Source: Geobacillus thermocatenulatus
GTDB taxonomy: Bacteria; Bacillota; Bacilli; Bacillales; Anoxybacillaceae
DNA: 64,000 nt
Direction: 5' to 3'
Assembly: GCF_002217655.1 (NCBI RefSeq)
Contig: NZ_NEWK01000001.1
Span: forward strand, 134,001 to 198,000
The position numbers and the translations under genes are program-made. Below are positions 20,739 to 36,613 of this stretch, piece by piece. The notes under the pieces were generated by a model. It saw only the letters and a list, made by a program, of their open reading frames with translations. It did no database searches and was not told the origin of the DNA. Position 1 is the stretch's first letter. Each line of letters begins with the position of its first letter.

Positions 20739-21977
20739 ATGAATTACTTGCCACAACAAGATCCGCAAGTGTTCGCCGCTATTGAGCAAGAGCGGAAGCG
20801 GCAACATGCGAAAATTGAACTGATCGCCTCGGAAAACTTTGTCAGCCGCGCGGTCATGGAAGCGCAAGGGTCGGTTTTGACGAACAAATATGCGGAAGGC
20901 TATCCGGGACGCCGCTATTACGGCGGTTGTGAATATGTCGACATCGTCGAAGAGTTGGCGCGCGAGCGGGCAAAGCAATTGTTCGGAGCGGAACATGCGA
21001 ATGTCCAGCCGCACTCGGGGGCGCAGGCGAACATGGCCGTCTATTTCACTGTTTTGGAGCACGGCGATACGGTGCTTGGCATGAACTTGTCGCACGGCGG
21101 CCATTTGACGCACGGCAGCCCGGTCAATTTCAGCGGCATTCAGTACCATTTTGTCGAATACGGCGTCGATCCAAAAACGCATGTCATTGACTATGACGAC
21201 GTGCGCGAAAAAGCGCGCCTTCATCGGCCGAAGCTGATCGTCGCCGGCGCGAGCGCCTATCCGCGCATCATCGACTTCGCCAAGTTCCGCGAGATTGCCG
21301 ATGAAGTCGGCGCCTATTTAATGGTTGACATGGCTCATATTGCCGGTCTTGTTGCGGCAGGTGTTCATCCGAACCCGGTTCCGTACGCCCATTTCGTTAC
21401 GACGACGACGCACAAAACGTTGCGCGGTCCGCGTGGCGGGATGATTTTATGCCAAGAGCAGTTCGCCAAACAAATTGACAAAGCGATTTTCCCTGGCATT
21501 CAAGGCGGCCCGCTCATGCATGTCATTGCCGCGAAAGCCGTCGCGCTCGGTGAAGCGCTGCAAGACGACTTTAAAGTATACGCGAAGCGGGTCGTGGAGA
21601 ATGCCAAACGGCTCGCAGCCGCCTTGCAAAACGAAGGATTCACCCTCATTTCCGGCGGCACGGACAACCATTTGCTGCTTGTCGATTTGCGCCCGCAGCA
21701 ACTGACCGGGAAAACGGCGGAGAAAGTGCTCGATGAGGTCGGGATTACGGTCAACAAAAACACGATTCCGTACGATCCGGAAAGCCCGTTTGTCACAAGC
21801 GGCATCCGCATTGGCACGGCCGCGGTCACGACGCGCGGCTTCGGATTGGAAGAGATGGACGAAATCGCCGCCATCATCGGCCTTGTGCTGAAAAACGTCG
21901 GCAGCGAACAAGCGCTTGAGGAAGCGCGCCAACGCGTCGCCGCTTTGACGGAAAAGTTTCCGCTCTATCAAGACTAA
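20739..21977 (+). CDS. glyA: Serine hydroxymethyltransferase
   Basis: PLP enzyme converting serine and tetrahydrofolate to glycine and 5,10-methylene-THF, the main one-carbon source. The PLP lysine is in [11 protein letters not shown]; the N-terminal [14 protein letters not shown] and [20 protein letters not shown] are hallmark blocks. 412 aa from ATG 20739 (AAGGGGGAGC upstream); a TTG directly before it is in frame. It is a single gene with its own promoter and terminator. Confidence 0.98.
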   Translation: MNYLPQQDPQVFAAIEQERKRQHAKIELIASENFVSRAVMEAQGSVLTNKYAEGYPGRRYYGGCEYVDIVEELARERAKQLFGAEHANVQPHSGAQANMAVYFTVLEHGDTVLGMNLSHGGHLTHGSPVNFSGIQYHFVEYGVDPKTHVIDYDDVREKARLHRPKLIVAGASAYPRIIDFAKFREIADEVGAYLMVDMAHIAGLVAAGVHPNPVPYAHFVTTTTHKTLRGPRGGMILCQEQFAKQIDKAIFPGIQGGPLMHVIAAKAVALGEALQDDFKVYAKRVVENAKRLAAALQNEGFTLISGGTDNHLLLVDLRPQQLTGKTAEKVLDEVGITVNKNTIPYDPESPFVTSGIRIGTAAVTTRGFGLEEMDEIAAIIGLVLKNVGSEQALEEARQRVAALTEKFPLYQD

Positions 21978-22004
21978 GCGCCGCCGCTTCGTCCGAAACC
22001 GTAC

Positions 22005-22040
22005 GGTGCACCGCCCCCGGATTTGGCGGTGCGCCTTTTT
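22005..22040 (+). terminator. Terminator after glyA
   Basis: GGTGCACCGCC (22005-22015) pairs with GGCGGTGCGCC (22025-22035), one G-T pair, then TTTTT. Confidence 0.92.
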
Positions 22041-22125
22041 CCGTTCGTTCGGCAGTTGAATAGGCGCTCGTTTTCCAGTAGAATGTATAGAAGTGCAGCG
22101 CATACATACGGAAGAGGAGAGTTGA

Positions 22126-22758
<633 letters not shown>

Positions 22759-22937
22759 CAGCTGCAAGACGCCCCTCGCCGCGCGGGGGCTCCATTCCAT
22801 CGAGCGGCGGAGAGGGTGCCTTGCCCATGCGTCAGTTAAGCGTTTGCATTGAATAGGCCGCGGCAGAAAGATGGCGCTGAGAAACCGCTCCGTTTGCAAA
22901 GCCCAGATAGATGCGACGAAGAAGTTTTAACACAGGC

Positions 22938-23172
22938 GTGTTGATTAACCAATAAAAACCAGTTGACACTGCTCTTTTTCTAGCTTTTCTGCCGTAGTCG
23001 GCAAGCGGTTCGCTTGCCGACTGGGCATGCGCACAGCATGCCCTTCTCGAACAATGAACGCTTTGCGGGCAAATGACATTTGCCCGCCGGCGTTCTTGTT
23101 CGGTTCGAGGGAAGAGGCAGAAAAGCTTGTGTTCAGTCATATGATTTTCGTAAAATAATGGATAATCAACAC
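22938..23172 (+). mobile_element. Cloverleaf-like palindromic element (MITE candidate)
   Basis: Terminal inverted repeats GTGTTGATTAACC (22938-22950) and GGATAATCAACAC (23160-23172) match at 12 of 13 bases. Inside, AGCTTTTCTGCC (22982-22993) pairs perfectly with GGCAGAAAAGCT (23116-23127), enclosing three hairpin arms: 22997-23021 (11-base stem), 23023-23043 (8-base stem) and 23065-23087 (11-base stem). It has no credible gene. It could move using a transposase elsewhere, or produce a structured RNA. Confidence 0.6.
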
Positions 23173-23215
23173 TCGTGGTTTTAACATATCCTTGACAGAA
23201 AAGCGGTTTGCCCCT

Positions 23216-23392
23216 TTTCGACTGTGGGAGGAAAGCCACAGGCTTCTCCGTCACGCCTTGGCGTGACGGAGGACCGAACAACCGCCTGCTTCACAGATCC
23301 ATATATGGGTCTTTAAGCGGCGTTGTTCGGTCGCCCGACAGTCGATCAAATACTCGGTAAAAGCTGCAAATGGTAAAGCTTCAAATTGCATC
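23216..23392 (+). repeat. Structured dispersed repeat, copy B
   Basis: Second copy of the element at 16303-16466. CGTCACGCC/GGCGTGACG (23249-23268) is a perfect stem; CCGAACAAC/GTTGTTCGG forms a larger outer stem around AGATCC-ATATAT-GGGTCT. It begins 43 bases after the MITE candidate and lies 140 bases before the atp promoter. Between it and that promoter the DNA is AT-rich without features. Confidence 0.6.
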
Positions 23393-23529
23393 TATATAGA
23401 ATCATGAAAAGGAAAATAGGCTAAAAATAAAATATATCATTATACATCATCATTGTGAGAAGAAAATGAGAAATTGTCACAAATTATTAATATTTGCCCT
23501 ATGTGAATGAGGTTTTACGTGGAAACACA

Positions 23530-23558
23530 TTGACATTGACGGGGGCGTATTGTATCCT
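23530..23558 (+). promoter_or_regulatory. atp operon promoter
   Basis: TTGACA (23530-23535), 17 bases, TATCCT (23553-23558), about 50 bases before atpZ. Confidence 0.75.
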
Positions 23559-23612
23559 TTACAAGGGGTAGATTGAGAAGGTTTTCATTATGCATTTAAA
23601 GGGTGTATGGAC

Positions 23613-23834
23613 ATGTCCCCAAAACAGCGCCACCCGTTTCAAGCCATGGCGTTGATGTCCGCCTTCGTCTCCCAACTTGTCGGTTCGATTTTGGTCGGCG
23701 TTTTCGGCGGGAGATGGATCGATGATCGATTTGGCACCGAGCCGATCTTTTTGATCGTCGGCCTTTTGCTTGGACTGGCGGCCGGCGTGTATGCCATGTT
23801 GCGCTTGATCCGCCAATATTTCTCTGGGGAGTAA
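23613..23834 (+). CDS. atpZ: AtpZ/AtpI-like small membrane protein of the ATP synthase operon
   Basis: A 73-residue hairpin-type membrane protein with two helices (AMALMSAFVSQLVGSILVGVFGG and FLIVGLLLGLAAGVYAMLRL). It resembles AtpZ, described in alkaliphilic Bacillus as acting with AtpI, possibly in Mg2+ supply or c-ring assembly. ATG 23613 lies 9 bases after AAAGGG; another ATG at 23607 is too close to it. First gene of the operon, four bases before atpI. Confidence 0.8.
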   Translation: MSPKQRHPFQAMALMSAFVSQLVGSILVGVFGGRWIDDRFGTEPIFLIVGLLLGLAAGVYAMLRLIRQYFSGE

Positions 23835-23838
23835 TAAA

Positions 23839-24222
23839 ATGGGAAGTCTTCAAGCGATGTTTTGGCGGCAAGTTCGGTACATATTGTATTTGCTCGCCAT
23901 CTATACGCTCGGCTTTGGATTTACGCCGTATAAAACCGTTTTTCTCAGCTTGATTCTCGGTACATCGATCAGCCTCCTCATGGTTTGGAACTTAACCTGG
24001 AAAATCGAAAAATTCGGACAAGCGGTGGCGGCGCGCCAAAAAGTGCGCACATTAGGCACTTTGTCGCGTTTGGCGCTTGCTGCGTTGGCGGCTGTCATCG
24101 TTCTCAAATATCCGCAACATTTCGATATCGTGCCAACCGTTTTGGGATTAATGACATCCTACATTGTCATTATAATAGATTTCTTCTTTCACAAATGGAA
24201 AAACGACAAGCTGCAGGCATGA
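23839..24222 (+). CDS. atpI: ATP synthase protein I
   Basis: A 127-residue protein with four predicted membrane helices, starting MGSLQAMFWRQVRYILYL. AtpI helps assemble the c-ring in several bacteria but is not a stoichiometric subunit. ATG follows GGGGAGTAATAAA, immediately after atpZ. Sequence conservation within the family is low; operon position carries most of the weight. Confidence 0.82.
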   Translation: MGSLQAMFWRQVRYILYLLAIYTLGFGFTPYKTVFLSLILGTSISLLMVWNLTWKIEKFGQAVAARQKVRTLGTLSRLALAALAAVIVLKYPQHFDIVPTVLGLMTSYIVIIIDFFFHKWKNDKLQA

Positions 24223-24233
24223 AAGCGAGGTGA

Positions 24234-24953
<720 letters not shown>

Positions 24954-25001
24954 GCATTTCTTATCACTTCATTAAGAATAGGACTTGAAACATTACTTTA
25001 A

Positions 25002-25244
<243 letters not shown>

Positions 25245-25355
25245 CAAATCGATATGGAAAGTGATGGCGAAGTTCGTGTCAACGACCACCTTCGCCATTC
25301 CTTTATGTGCGGTTTTGCGAGATCGCGTCGGTGCGATAGCTGTCGAAAGGAGTGA

Positions 25356-27964
<2,609 letters not shown>

Positions 27965-28001
27965 GGCCGGCGGGGGCATATCGCCCCCTCACGCCTGTTA
28001 G

Positions 28002-30338
<2,337 letters not shown>

Positions 30339-30348
30339 CCCGGGATAG

Positions 30349-30762
<414 letters not shown>

Positions 30763-30793
30763 AAAGCAGGGGAGTTTTTCCCCTGCTTTTTTT
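30763..30793 (+). terminator. Terminator 1 after the atp operon
   Basis: AAAGCAGGGG (30763-30772) pairs with CCCCTGCTTT (30780-30789) and a run of T continues to 30793. Confidence 0.92.
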
Positions 30794-30822
30794 GATGAAA
30801 ACGGTAGAATCGTCCGTCAAGG

Positions 30823-30848
30823 AGAGAGGCAAACGCCCTCTCTTTTTT
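30823..30848 (+). terminator. Terminator 2 after the atp operon
   Basis: AGAGAGG (30823-30829) pairs with CCTCTCT (30837-30843) followed by TTTTT. Tandem with the previous one; together they insulate the nuo operon. Confidence 0.82.
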
Positions 30849-30932
30849 CGTTCCTTGCATTCCGTCGCTTCAACAAAGATGAAGCGCTTACATGAATGGA
30901 TACCGTGTTGACAGTGTTAACTTGAAGTTTTG

Positions 30933-30961
30933 CTGACACGGCTGGATATAAATGTTATAAT
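30933..30961 (+). promoter_or_regulatory. nuo operon promoter
   Basis: CTGACA (30933-30938), 17 bases, TATAAT (30956-30961), about 75 bases before nuoA. Confidence 0.78.
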
Positions 30962-31036
30962 GAAATCGAAGGAATTATTGAAAAATTTCATCATTAACAC
31001 CATACGTATGTAGTAAACCGGAAGGGGGCGAGCTGG

Positions 31037-31405
31037 TTGAGCAACATCTATGCCAACAGTTATTTGATCATCTTCGTCTTCCTTTGCCTCGGTGTGTTGC
31101 TGCCGATCGGGGCGCTCACGGCCGGGCGGTGGCTGCGGCCGCACGTGCCGAGTGATGCAAAGGCGACAACTTATGAAAGCGGTAACAATCCCTTTCACGA
31201 CTCGCGCGTTCAGTTCCAAGTTCGGTACTACCTATTTGCCTTGCTGTTTGTCATTTTCGATATCGAGACGGTGTTTTTGTACCCGTGGGCTGTTGTCTAT
31301 GACCAACTCGGCTTGTTCGCGTTGGTGGAAATGATCATGTTCATTGTTTTGCTTGCCATTGGCTTGATCTATGCTTGGAAAAAGAAGGTGTTACGATGGA
31401 TGTGA
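31037..31405 (+). CDS. nuoA: NADH-quinone oxidoreductase subunit A
   Basis: Membrane subunit of complex I at the junction with the hydrophilic arm; three helices, 122 aa. The loop [20 protein letters not shown] and [15 protein letters not shown] (acidic DIE) are diagnostic. Start TTG 31037 behind GGAAGGGGGCGAG. It overlaps nuoB by 10 bases. Confidence 0.96.
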   Translation: MSNIYANSYLIIFVFLCLGVLLPIGALTAGRWLRPHVPSDAKATTYESGNNPFHDSRVQFQVRYYLFALLFVIFDIETVFLYPWAVVYDQLGLFALVEMIMFIVLLAIGLIYAWKKKVLRWM

Positions 31406-31908
31406 AATGGGAGGGTTTTTCTGGCGTCGAAATGGAAGAAGTGAAGCGAAACGTCTTTTTGACGACATTGGAACAGTTGAAAGGATGGGCCCGAAGCAGT
31501 TCGCTTTGGCCGTTGACGTTCGGCCTTGCCTGTTGCGCCATCGAGATGATGGCGGTCGGCGGCGCCCATTACGACCTCGACCGGTTCGGTTCGTTTTTCC
31601 GCGCCTCGCCGCGGCAGGCGGACGTCATGATTGTCTCGGGCACGGTGACGAAAAAAATGGCGCCGCTCTTGCGCCGGTTGTATGATCAAATGCCCGAACC
31701 GAAATGGGTCATCGCCATGGGCTCGTGTGCGACAGCCGGCGGCCCGTACATCAAATCGTACAGCGTCGTCAAAGGCGTCGACCAAATTGTCCCGGTGGAC
31801 GTGTACATACCAGGCTGTCCGCCGAACCCGGCAGCGCTCATCTACGGCATTCATAAATTAAAAGAAAAAATCCGACTGGAAGCCAAAACGGGGAAGAAGG
31901 TGCTGTAA
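31396..31908 (+). CDS. nuoB: NADH-quinone oxidoreductase subunit B
   Basis: Carries the terminal N2 [4Fe-4S] cluster that reduces quinone. Ligands C46 and C47 (GLACCAIE), C112 ([10 protein letters not shown]) and C142 (IPGCPPNP) are all there. 170 aa from ATG 31396 (AAGAAGGTG upstream); an earlier in-frame ATG at 31375 is inside nuoA without a site. Confidence 0.97.
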   Translation: MDVKWEGFSGVEMEEVKRNVFLTTLEQLKGWARSSSLWPLTFGLACCAIEMMAVGGAHYDLDRFGSFFRASPRQADVMIVSGTVTKKMAPLLRRLYDQMPEPKWVIAMGSCATAGGPYIKSYSVVKGVDQIVPVDVYIPGCPPNPAALIYGIHKLKEKIRLEAKTGKKVL

Positions 31909-31911
31909 CCG

Positions 31912-33006
31912 ATGGATGAAGAAAAAGATTTGGCCCAACGAAAAAAAGAGGCAGCCGAGCGGGCAAAACAGCTGGCGCGCGAACGGCTCGCGGCTAGGCA
32001 GGCAGATGAACAGGCCAAGTCAGCTGTCGAAACGGGCAGTTTGAAAACGCCCCCGAATTCGAATGGCAGCCAGCCCGAAACAACGAAGGGAGAGGCAACG
32101 GAACCGGCATCGGCCGACGATCTTGCATTGGCGAAAAAACGAGCAGCCGAGGAAGCACGGGTGAGGGCGGCGGAACTGCGGCGTCAGCGCGAGTCGGCGG
32201 CGGCAGGGGACGACCTCGAGGCGGCGAAGAGAAAGGCGGCGGAGGAAGCACGGGCGAGGGCGGCGGAACTGCGGCGTCAGCGCGAGTCGGCGGCGGCAGA
32301 CGATGACCTTGAGTTGGCGAAGAAAAAGGCGGCCGCGGCAGCGAAAGCCAAGGCCGCGGCTGCGAAGGCGCGGGCGGCCGCCATGGCGAAGCAGCAAGGT
32401 GATGCTGCCGACGATGAGGCGAAACAAAAGGCGATCGCAGCGGCGAAAGCGAAAGCGGCCGCTGCTGCCCGGGCGAAGGCGAAAGCGGCTGACGCTGACG
32501 GCGGGACGGAACAGCCGCCCTCCCCGTCGCCGAACGATCCGCTGCTTGAGAAATATGTCCGCATCATTCATGAGCATCTCGGTGCGGATGTGCTCGAGGA
32601 TGCATACATCAACCGGCTGGCGAAAGATGTGCCGACGCTTGTCGTGAAAAAAGAGGCGTACTACAAAGTCGCTGAGTTGTTGAAGGGTCATGAACAGCTG
32701 CAGTTTGATTATTTATCCGAGCTGCACGGCACCGATTTTCAGACGCATACGGAAGTGTACGTCCACTTGTATTCCTATCCAAACCGGCAGCCGGTGGCGC
32801 TGAAAGTCAAAATCGAGCGCGACAACCCGGAAGTCGATTCGCTCGTTCCGCTTTGGCCGGGGGCGAACTGGCCGGAGTGCGAAGCGTACGATTTGCTTGG
32901 CATCCGTTTCCGCGGCCACCCGAACTTAATCCGCATCTTCCTCGGCGAACAATGGGTTGGGCATCCGCTGCGCAAAGATTACGAGCCGTATGATGCGGAG
33001 GTGTAG
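31912..33006 (+). CDS. nuoC: NADH-quinone oxidoreductase subunit C with long repetitive N-terminal extension
   Basis: Residues ~213-364 are the ordinary NuoC domain (VPLWPGANWPECEAYDLLGIRFRGHPNL). Ahead of it are ~212 residues rich in Ala, Lys, Arg and Glu: a ~31-residue unit beginning DDLxxAKxxAAEEAR and ending RRQRESAAA occurs twice in tandem (DNA ~32116-32300) plus a decayed third, followed by AKAKAAAA-type stretches. The extension is likely helical and highly charged; its role is unknown. ATG lies three bases after nuoB. The DNA repeats are also nearly identical, pointing to recent duplication. Confidence 0.93.
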   Translation: MDEEKDLAQRKKEAAERAKQLARERLAARQADEQAKSAVETGSLKTPPNSNGSQPETTKGEATEPASADDLALAKKRAAEEARVRAAELRRQRESAAAGDDLEAAKRKAAEEARARAAELRRQRESAAADDDLELAKKKAAAAAKAKAAAAKARAAAMAKQQGDAADDEAKQKAIAAAKAKAAAAARAKAKAADADGGTEQPPSPSPNDPLLEKYVRIIHEHLGADVLEDAYINRLAKDVPTLVVKKEAYYKVAELLKGHEQLQFDYLSELHGTDFQTHTEVYVHLYSYPNRQPVALKVKIERDNPEVDSLVPLWPGANWPECEAYDLLGIRFRGHPNLIRIFLGEQWVGHPLRKDYEPYDAEV

Positions 33007-34110
33007 ATGATGCTGCGCACAGAGGAAATGATTTTAAACGTTGGCCCTCAACACCCGAGCACGCACGGGGTGTTCCGCCTCATTTTAAAAATTGACGGCG
33101 AGATCATTCAAGAGGCGACACCGGTCATCGGCTACCTGCATCGGGGGACGGAAAAGATCGCCGAAGGGCTGCAATATACGCAAATCATCCCGTACACCGA
33201 CCGGATGGACTATTTGTCCGCGATGACGAACAACTATGTGCTTTGCCATGCGGTCGAAACGATGATGGGCATTGAAGTGCCGGAGCGGGCCGAATATTTG
33301 CGCGTTCTCGCCATGGAGCTTGGACGGATCGCCAGCCACCTCGTCTGGTGGGGGACGTACTTGCTTGACCTTGGCGCGACGAGTCCGTTTTTGTACGCGT
33401 TCCGCGAACGCGAAATGATTATTAATCTATTAAATGAGCTGTCTGGAGCGCGGCTGACGTTCAACTATATGCGCATCGGCGGCGTCAAATGGGATGCGCC
33501 GGACGGTTGGATTGACAAAGTGAAGCAGTTCGTTCCGTACATGCGGGAGAAATTGGCCGGGTACCACGACCTCGTCACCGGAAACGAAATTTTCCGCCAG
33601 CGCGTCATCGGCGTCGGGCGGTATACGAAAGAAGAGGCGATCAGCTATTCGCTCAGCGGCGTCAACTTGCGGTCGACCGGCGTCAAATGGGATTTGCGCA
33701 AAGATGAACCGTATTCGATCTATGACCGCTTTGATTTTGACGTGCCGGTGCGCGACAGCGGCGACTGCCTTGCCCGCTATGAATGCCGGATGGCGGAAAT
33801 CGAACAGTCGCTTCGCATCATCGAGCAGGCGTGCGAGCAATTTCCGCCTGAGGGGCCGATCATGGGAAAAGTGCCCCGCATCATTAAAGCGCCGCCCGGC
33901 GAGACGTTCGTCCGCATCGAGGCGCCGCGCGGCGAGATCGGCTGCTATATTGCGAGCGACGGCAAAAAGGAGCCGTACCGCCTCAAATTCCGGCGCCCAT
34001 CGTTTTACAACTTGCAAATACTCCCGAAGCTGCTCAAAGGGGAAAACTTGGCCAATGTCATCGCCATTCTTGGGTCGATTGACATTGTGCTTGGGGAGGT
34101 CGACGGATGA
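33007..34110 (+). CDS. nuoD: NADH-quinone oxidoreductase subunit D
   Basis: Forms the quinone pocket together with NuoB. NVGPQHPSTHGVFRL with the quinone-contacting His, RIASHLVWWGT and the C-terminal LGSIDIVLGEVDG are intact; 367 aa. ATG 33007 behind GCGGAGGTG, with a second ATG next to it. Overlaps nuoH by four bases. Confidence 0.97.
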   Translation: MMLRTEEMILNVGPQHPSTHGVFRLILKIDGEIIQEATPVIGYLHRGTEKIAEGLQYTQIIPYTDRMDYLSAMTNNYVLCHAVETMMGIEVPERAEYLRVLAMELGRIASHLVWWGTYLLDLGATSPFLYAFREREMIINLLNELSGARLTFNYMRIGGVKWDAPDGWIDKVKQFVPYMREKLAGYHDLVTGNEIFRQRVIGVGRYTKEEAISYSLSGVNLRSTGVKWDLRKDEPYSIYDRFDFDVPVRDSGDCLARYECRMAEIEQSLRIIEQACEQFPPEGPIMGKVPRIIKAPPGETFVRIEAPRGEIGCYIASDGKKEPYRLKFRRPSFYNLQILPKLLKGENLANVIAILGSIDIVLGEVDG

Positions 34111-35108
34111 TGGAGCAATGGCTTGAATCCACGCCAAGCTGGTCGAACATCGCCCTGTTTTTCGGGCTTGGGGCGCTGCTTTTGGCGGTCGTGCTCGCCT
34201 TTGTCACATACGGCATTTTGGCTGAGCGGAAAGTGATGGGGTTTATGCAAGGGCGCATCGGCCCGAACCAAGTCGGCGGCCGCTTTGGACTGTTGCAAAC
34301 CGTTGCCGATGTGTTGAAGCTGCTTTTGAAAGAGGATACGATCCCGAAAGCGGCTGACCGTCCGCTCTACGTGCTGGCGCCGATTATCGCCTTTGTGCCG
34401 TCGTTTATGGTGTTGGCGGTATTGCCGTTTACCGATGCGTTCCGGTTCGCCGATATTGGCGTCGGCCTTCTGTATTATATCGCTGTCTCCGGCTTGACGA
34501 CCGTCGGCGTTGTCGCCGGCGGCTGGGCGTCCAACAACAAATACGCTCTGCTTGGCGGCATGCGGGCAGCCGCGCAAATGATTTCTTATGAGATTCCGCT
34601 CGTCATGTCAGCGCTTGGCGTCGTGCTTTTGGCGGGAAGCATGAATTTAGTCGACATCGTTGCGGCGCAAAAAGACGTCTGGTTCATTTTCGCCCAGCCG
34701 TTGGCGTTTTTGATTTTCCTCATTGCCGCGGTGGCCGAGTTGAACCGGACGCCGTTTGACTTGCCGGAAGCGGAGTCCGAGCTCGTCGCCGGCTTCCATG
34801 TCGAATATTCCGGGTTCCGTTGGGCGTTCTTTATGCTCGCCGAGTATGTGTATTTGTTCGCCATGGCGGCGCTTGTGACGATTTTGTTTCTCGGCGGTTG
34901 GCATCCGGTCGCGTTTCTCGGCTGGATTCCTGGCGCGGTCTGGTTTGCGCTGAAGTTTTGTGTGATCGTTTTCGTCCTCATTTGGTTTCGCGCCACATTT
35001 CCGCGCGTGCGCGCCGACCAGCTGATGGAGTTCGCCTGGAAAGTGCTGCTTCCGCTTTCGCTCGTCAACATTGTGCTGACGGCGGTCGTGAAAGCGTGGT
35101 TTTTCTAA
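34107..35108 (+). CDS. nuoH: NADH-quinone oxidoreductase subunit H
   Basis: Eight-helix membrane subunit that borders the quinone tunnel; 333 aa. Conserved ERKVMGFMQGRIGPNQVG and AELNRTPFDLPEAESELVAGFHVEYSG. Followed by an unusual 248-base break before nuoI. Confidence 0.97.
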   Translation: MMEQWLESTPSWSNIALFFGLGALLLAVVLAFVTYGILAERKVMGFMQGRIGPNQVGGRFGLLQTVADVLKLLLKEDTIPKAADRPLYVLAPIIAFVPSFMVLAVLPFTDAFRFADIGVGLLYYIAVSGLTTVGVVAGGWASNNKYALLGGMRAAAQMISYEIPLVMSALGVVLLAGSMNLVDIVAAQKDVWFIFAQPLAFLIFLIAAVAELNRTPFDLPEAESELVAGFHVEYSGFRWAFFMLAEYVYLFAMAALVTILFLGGWHPVAFLGWIPGAVWFALKFCVIVFVLIWFRATFPRVRADQLMEFAWKVLLPLSLVNIVLTAVVKAWFF

Positions 35109-35119
35109 AAGGCCGGTGA

Positions 35120-35240
35120 TTTAGTGAAAAGTCGCGAAAAACGGACTCTTCTCAAATTGAGAAGTCCTGTAAAATCAACGGTTCTCTTTCGCCCAAAAGC
35201 AACGGATTCGGCGAAATCGGTCGTTTTTCACCAGTCCTCT
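35120..35240 (+). repeat. Palindromic insertion between nuoH and nuoI
   Basis: The nuoH-nuoI gap (35109-35356) is the only sizeable break in an otherwise overlapping operon. GTGAAAAGTCGCG near 35124 is an imperfect inverted match of CGGTCGTTTTTCAC (35218-35231); inside are GGACTCTTCTCAA/TTGAGAAGTCC (~35142-35166) and GATTCGGCGAAATC. A 78-codon open frame crosses it with no resemblance to any protein. It looks like a small non-coding insertion. Confidence 0.5.
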
Positions 35241-35356
35241 AAAGGAACAAAGCAACTTGCCTTGCTAGGAAGGGGGCAGCCGCCCATGAGCATGGCCTCC
35301 TCCTTCGGGCAGAGGTCGTGTCGGAACGCCACTTTTCCCATGAGAGGGGTAGACGG

Positions 35357-35776
35357 ATGATTGGGTTGATGAAAGGATTGGCGTATACGTTAAAAGAGTT
35401 GACGCGCGAAAAAGTGACGTACGATTACCCGCACGAACCGCTCCCGCTCCCGGATCGGTTTCGCGGCATCCAGAAATTTTATCCCGAAAAATGCATCGTG
35501 TGCAACCAGTGCGTCAATATTTGCCCGACCGAATGCATCCAGCTGACCGGGAAAAAACATCCCGATCCGACGAAAAAAGGGAAAGTGATTGAGACGTACA
35601 ACATCAACTTTGAAATTTGCATTTTATGCGATTTGTGCACGGAAGTATGTCCAACGGAAGCGATTGTCATGACGAACAACTTTGAGCTCGCGGAATACAG
35701 CCGCGACGCTCTGTATAAAGATTTGGCCTGGCTCGATGAAAACGATACGAACGTAAGAAGGGAGAATAAGCCGTGA
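35357..35776 (+). CDS. nuoI: NADH-quinone oxidoreductase subunit I
   Basis: Ferredoxin-like subunit with two [4Fe-4S] sites: CIVCNQCVNICPTEC and CILCDLCTEVCPTEA. 139 aa from ATG 35357 behind GAGAGGGGTAG; a GTG at 35318 is in frame but less likely. Confidence 0.95.
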   Translation: MIGLMKGLAYTLKELTREKVTYDYPHEPLPLPDRFRGIQKFYPEKCIVCNQCVNICPTECIQLTGKKHPDPTKKGKVIETYNINFEICILCDLCTEVCPTEAIVMTNNFELAEYSRDALYKDLAWLDENDTNVRRENKP

Positions 35777-36294
35777 GCGGAACGGACATCGCCTTTTTCT
35801 TGCTCGCCCTCGCGGCGATTGCCGGCGGGGTGACGATGCTCCAGCTGACGAACGTCGTCCATATGGTCATCGCCCTCGTCATGACATTTTTCGGCATTGC
35901 CGGGCTGTACGTGCTGTTGTCCGCCGAATTTGTCGCTGTTGTGCAAGTGCTCATCTATTCCGGAGCCATCACGATCATCATGCTGTTTGCGATCATGCTG
36001 ACGCGCCATCACACAGACCAAAGGGAGCGCCAAACCACCGGCGGCGTCTGGCATAAAGCGGTTGCCGCCCTCTCCGTCATCGCCTTCGGCCTTGCCGTCT
36101 ACTTCGGCATCCGCCAGCTCGACTTCGGCGCTGACGGCAGCGCGCTTTCGGGCGACAACGCGAAGGCGATCGGCAAGTCGCTTTACTCGTATTATACGAT
36201 TCCGTTTGAAATCGTGTCCGTCATTTTGCTTGTCGCCTTAATTGGCGCGATCGTGTTGGCGAAAAAAGACGGCAAGGGGGCGGAAGACGAATGA
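35773..36294 (+). CDS. nuoJ: NADH-quinone oxidoreductase subunit J
   Basis: Five-helix membrane subunit, 173 aa, with the pi-bulge helix region [27 protein letters not shown] start 35773 behind AAGAAGGGAG, overlapping the nuoI stop. Confidence 0.94.
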   Translation: MSGTDIAFFLLALAAIAGGVTMLQLTNVVHMVIALVMTFFGIAGLYVLLSAEFVAVVQVLIYSGAITIIMLFAIMLTRHHTDQRERQTTGGVWHKAVAALSVIAFGLAVYFGIRQLDFGADGSALSGDNAKAIGKSLYSYYTIPFEIVSVILLVALIGAIVLAKKDGKGAEDE

Positions 36295-36596
36295 CATTAT
36301 CGGCCTATTTAGCGTTGGCGCTGATCTTGTTTTGCATCGGGCTGTACGGGGCGCTCACGAAGAGGAATACGGTCATTGTGCTCATCTGCATTGAGCTGAT
36401 GTTAAATGCGGTCAACATCAATTTCGTCGCTTTTGCCAAATACGGCGCCCATCCCAGCGTTCACGGGCACGTGTTCGCGCTGTTTGCGATCGCCGTGGCG
36501 GCGGCGGAAGCAGCCGTCGGCTTAGCTGCCCTCATCGCTTTTTACCGCAGCCGGAAGACGGTTCACGTCGATGAAGCCAATTCGTTGAAACATTAG
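36291..36596 (+). CDS. nuoK: NADH-quinone oxidoreductase subunit K
   Basis: Three-helix subunit (101 aa) with the conserved membrane glutamates in [13 protein letters not shown] and [12 protein letters not shown]. Overlaps nuoJ by ATGA. Confidence 0.95.
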   Translation: MTLSAYLALALILFCIGLYGALTKRNTVIVLICIELMLNAVNINFVAFAKYGAHPSVHGHVFALFAIAVAAAEAAVGLAALIAFYRSRKTVHVDEANSLKH

Positions 36597-36613
36597 AGAA
36601 GGGGATGGGAACG

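Noticed and set aside
22832-23281. 149-codon minus-strand open frame
   Set aside because: It runs through the palindromic MITE candidate and part of repeat copy B, with no ribosome site or family features.
35124-35360. 78-codon ORF in the nuoH-nuoI gap
   Set aside because: Crosses the palindromic insertion, unlike any known protein, and lacks a ribosome site.
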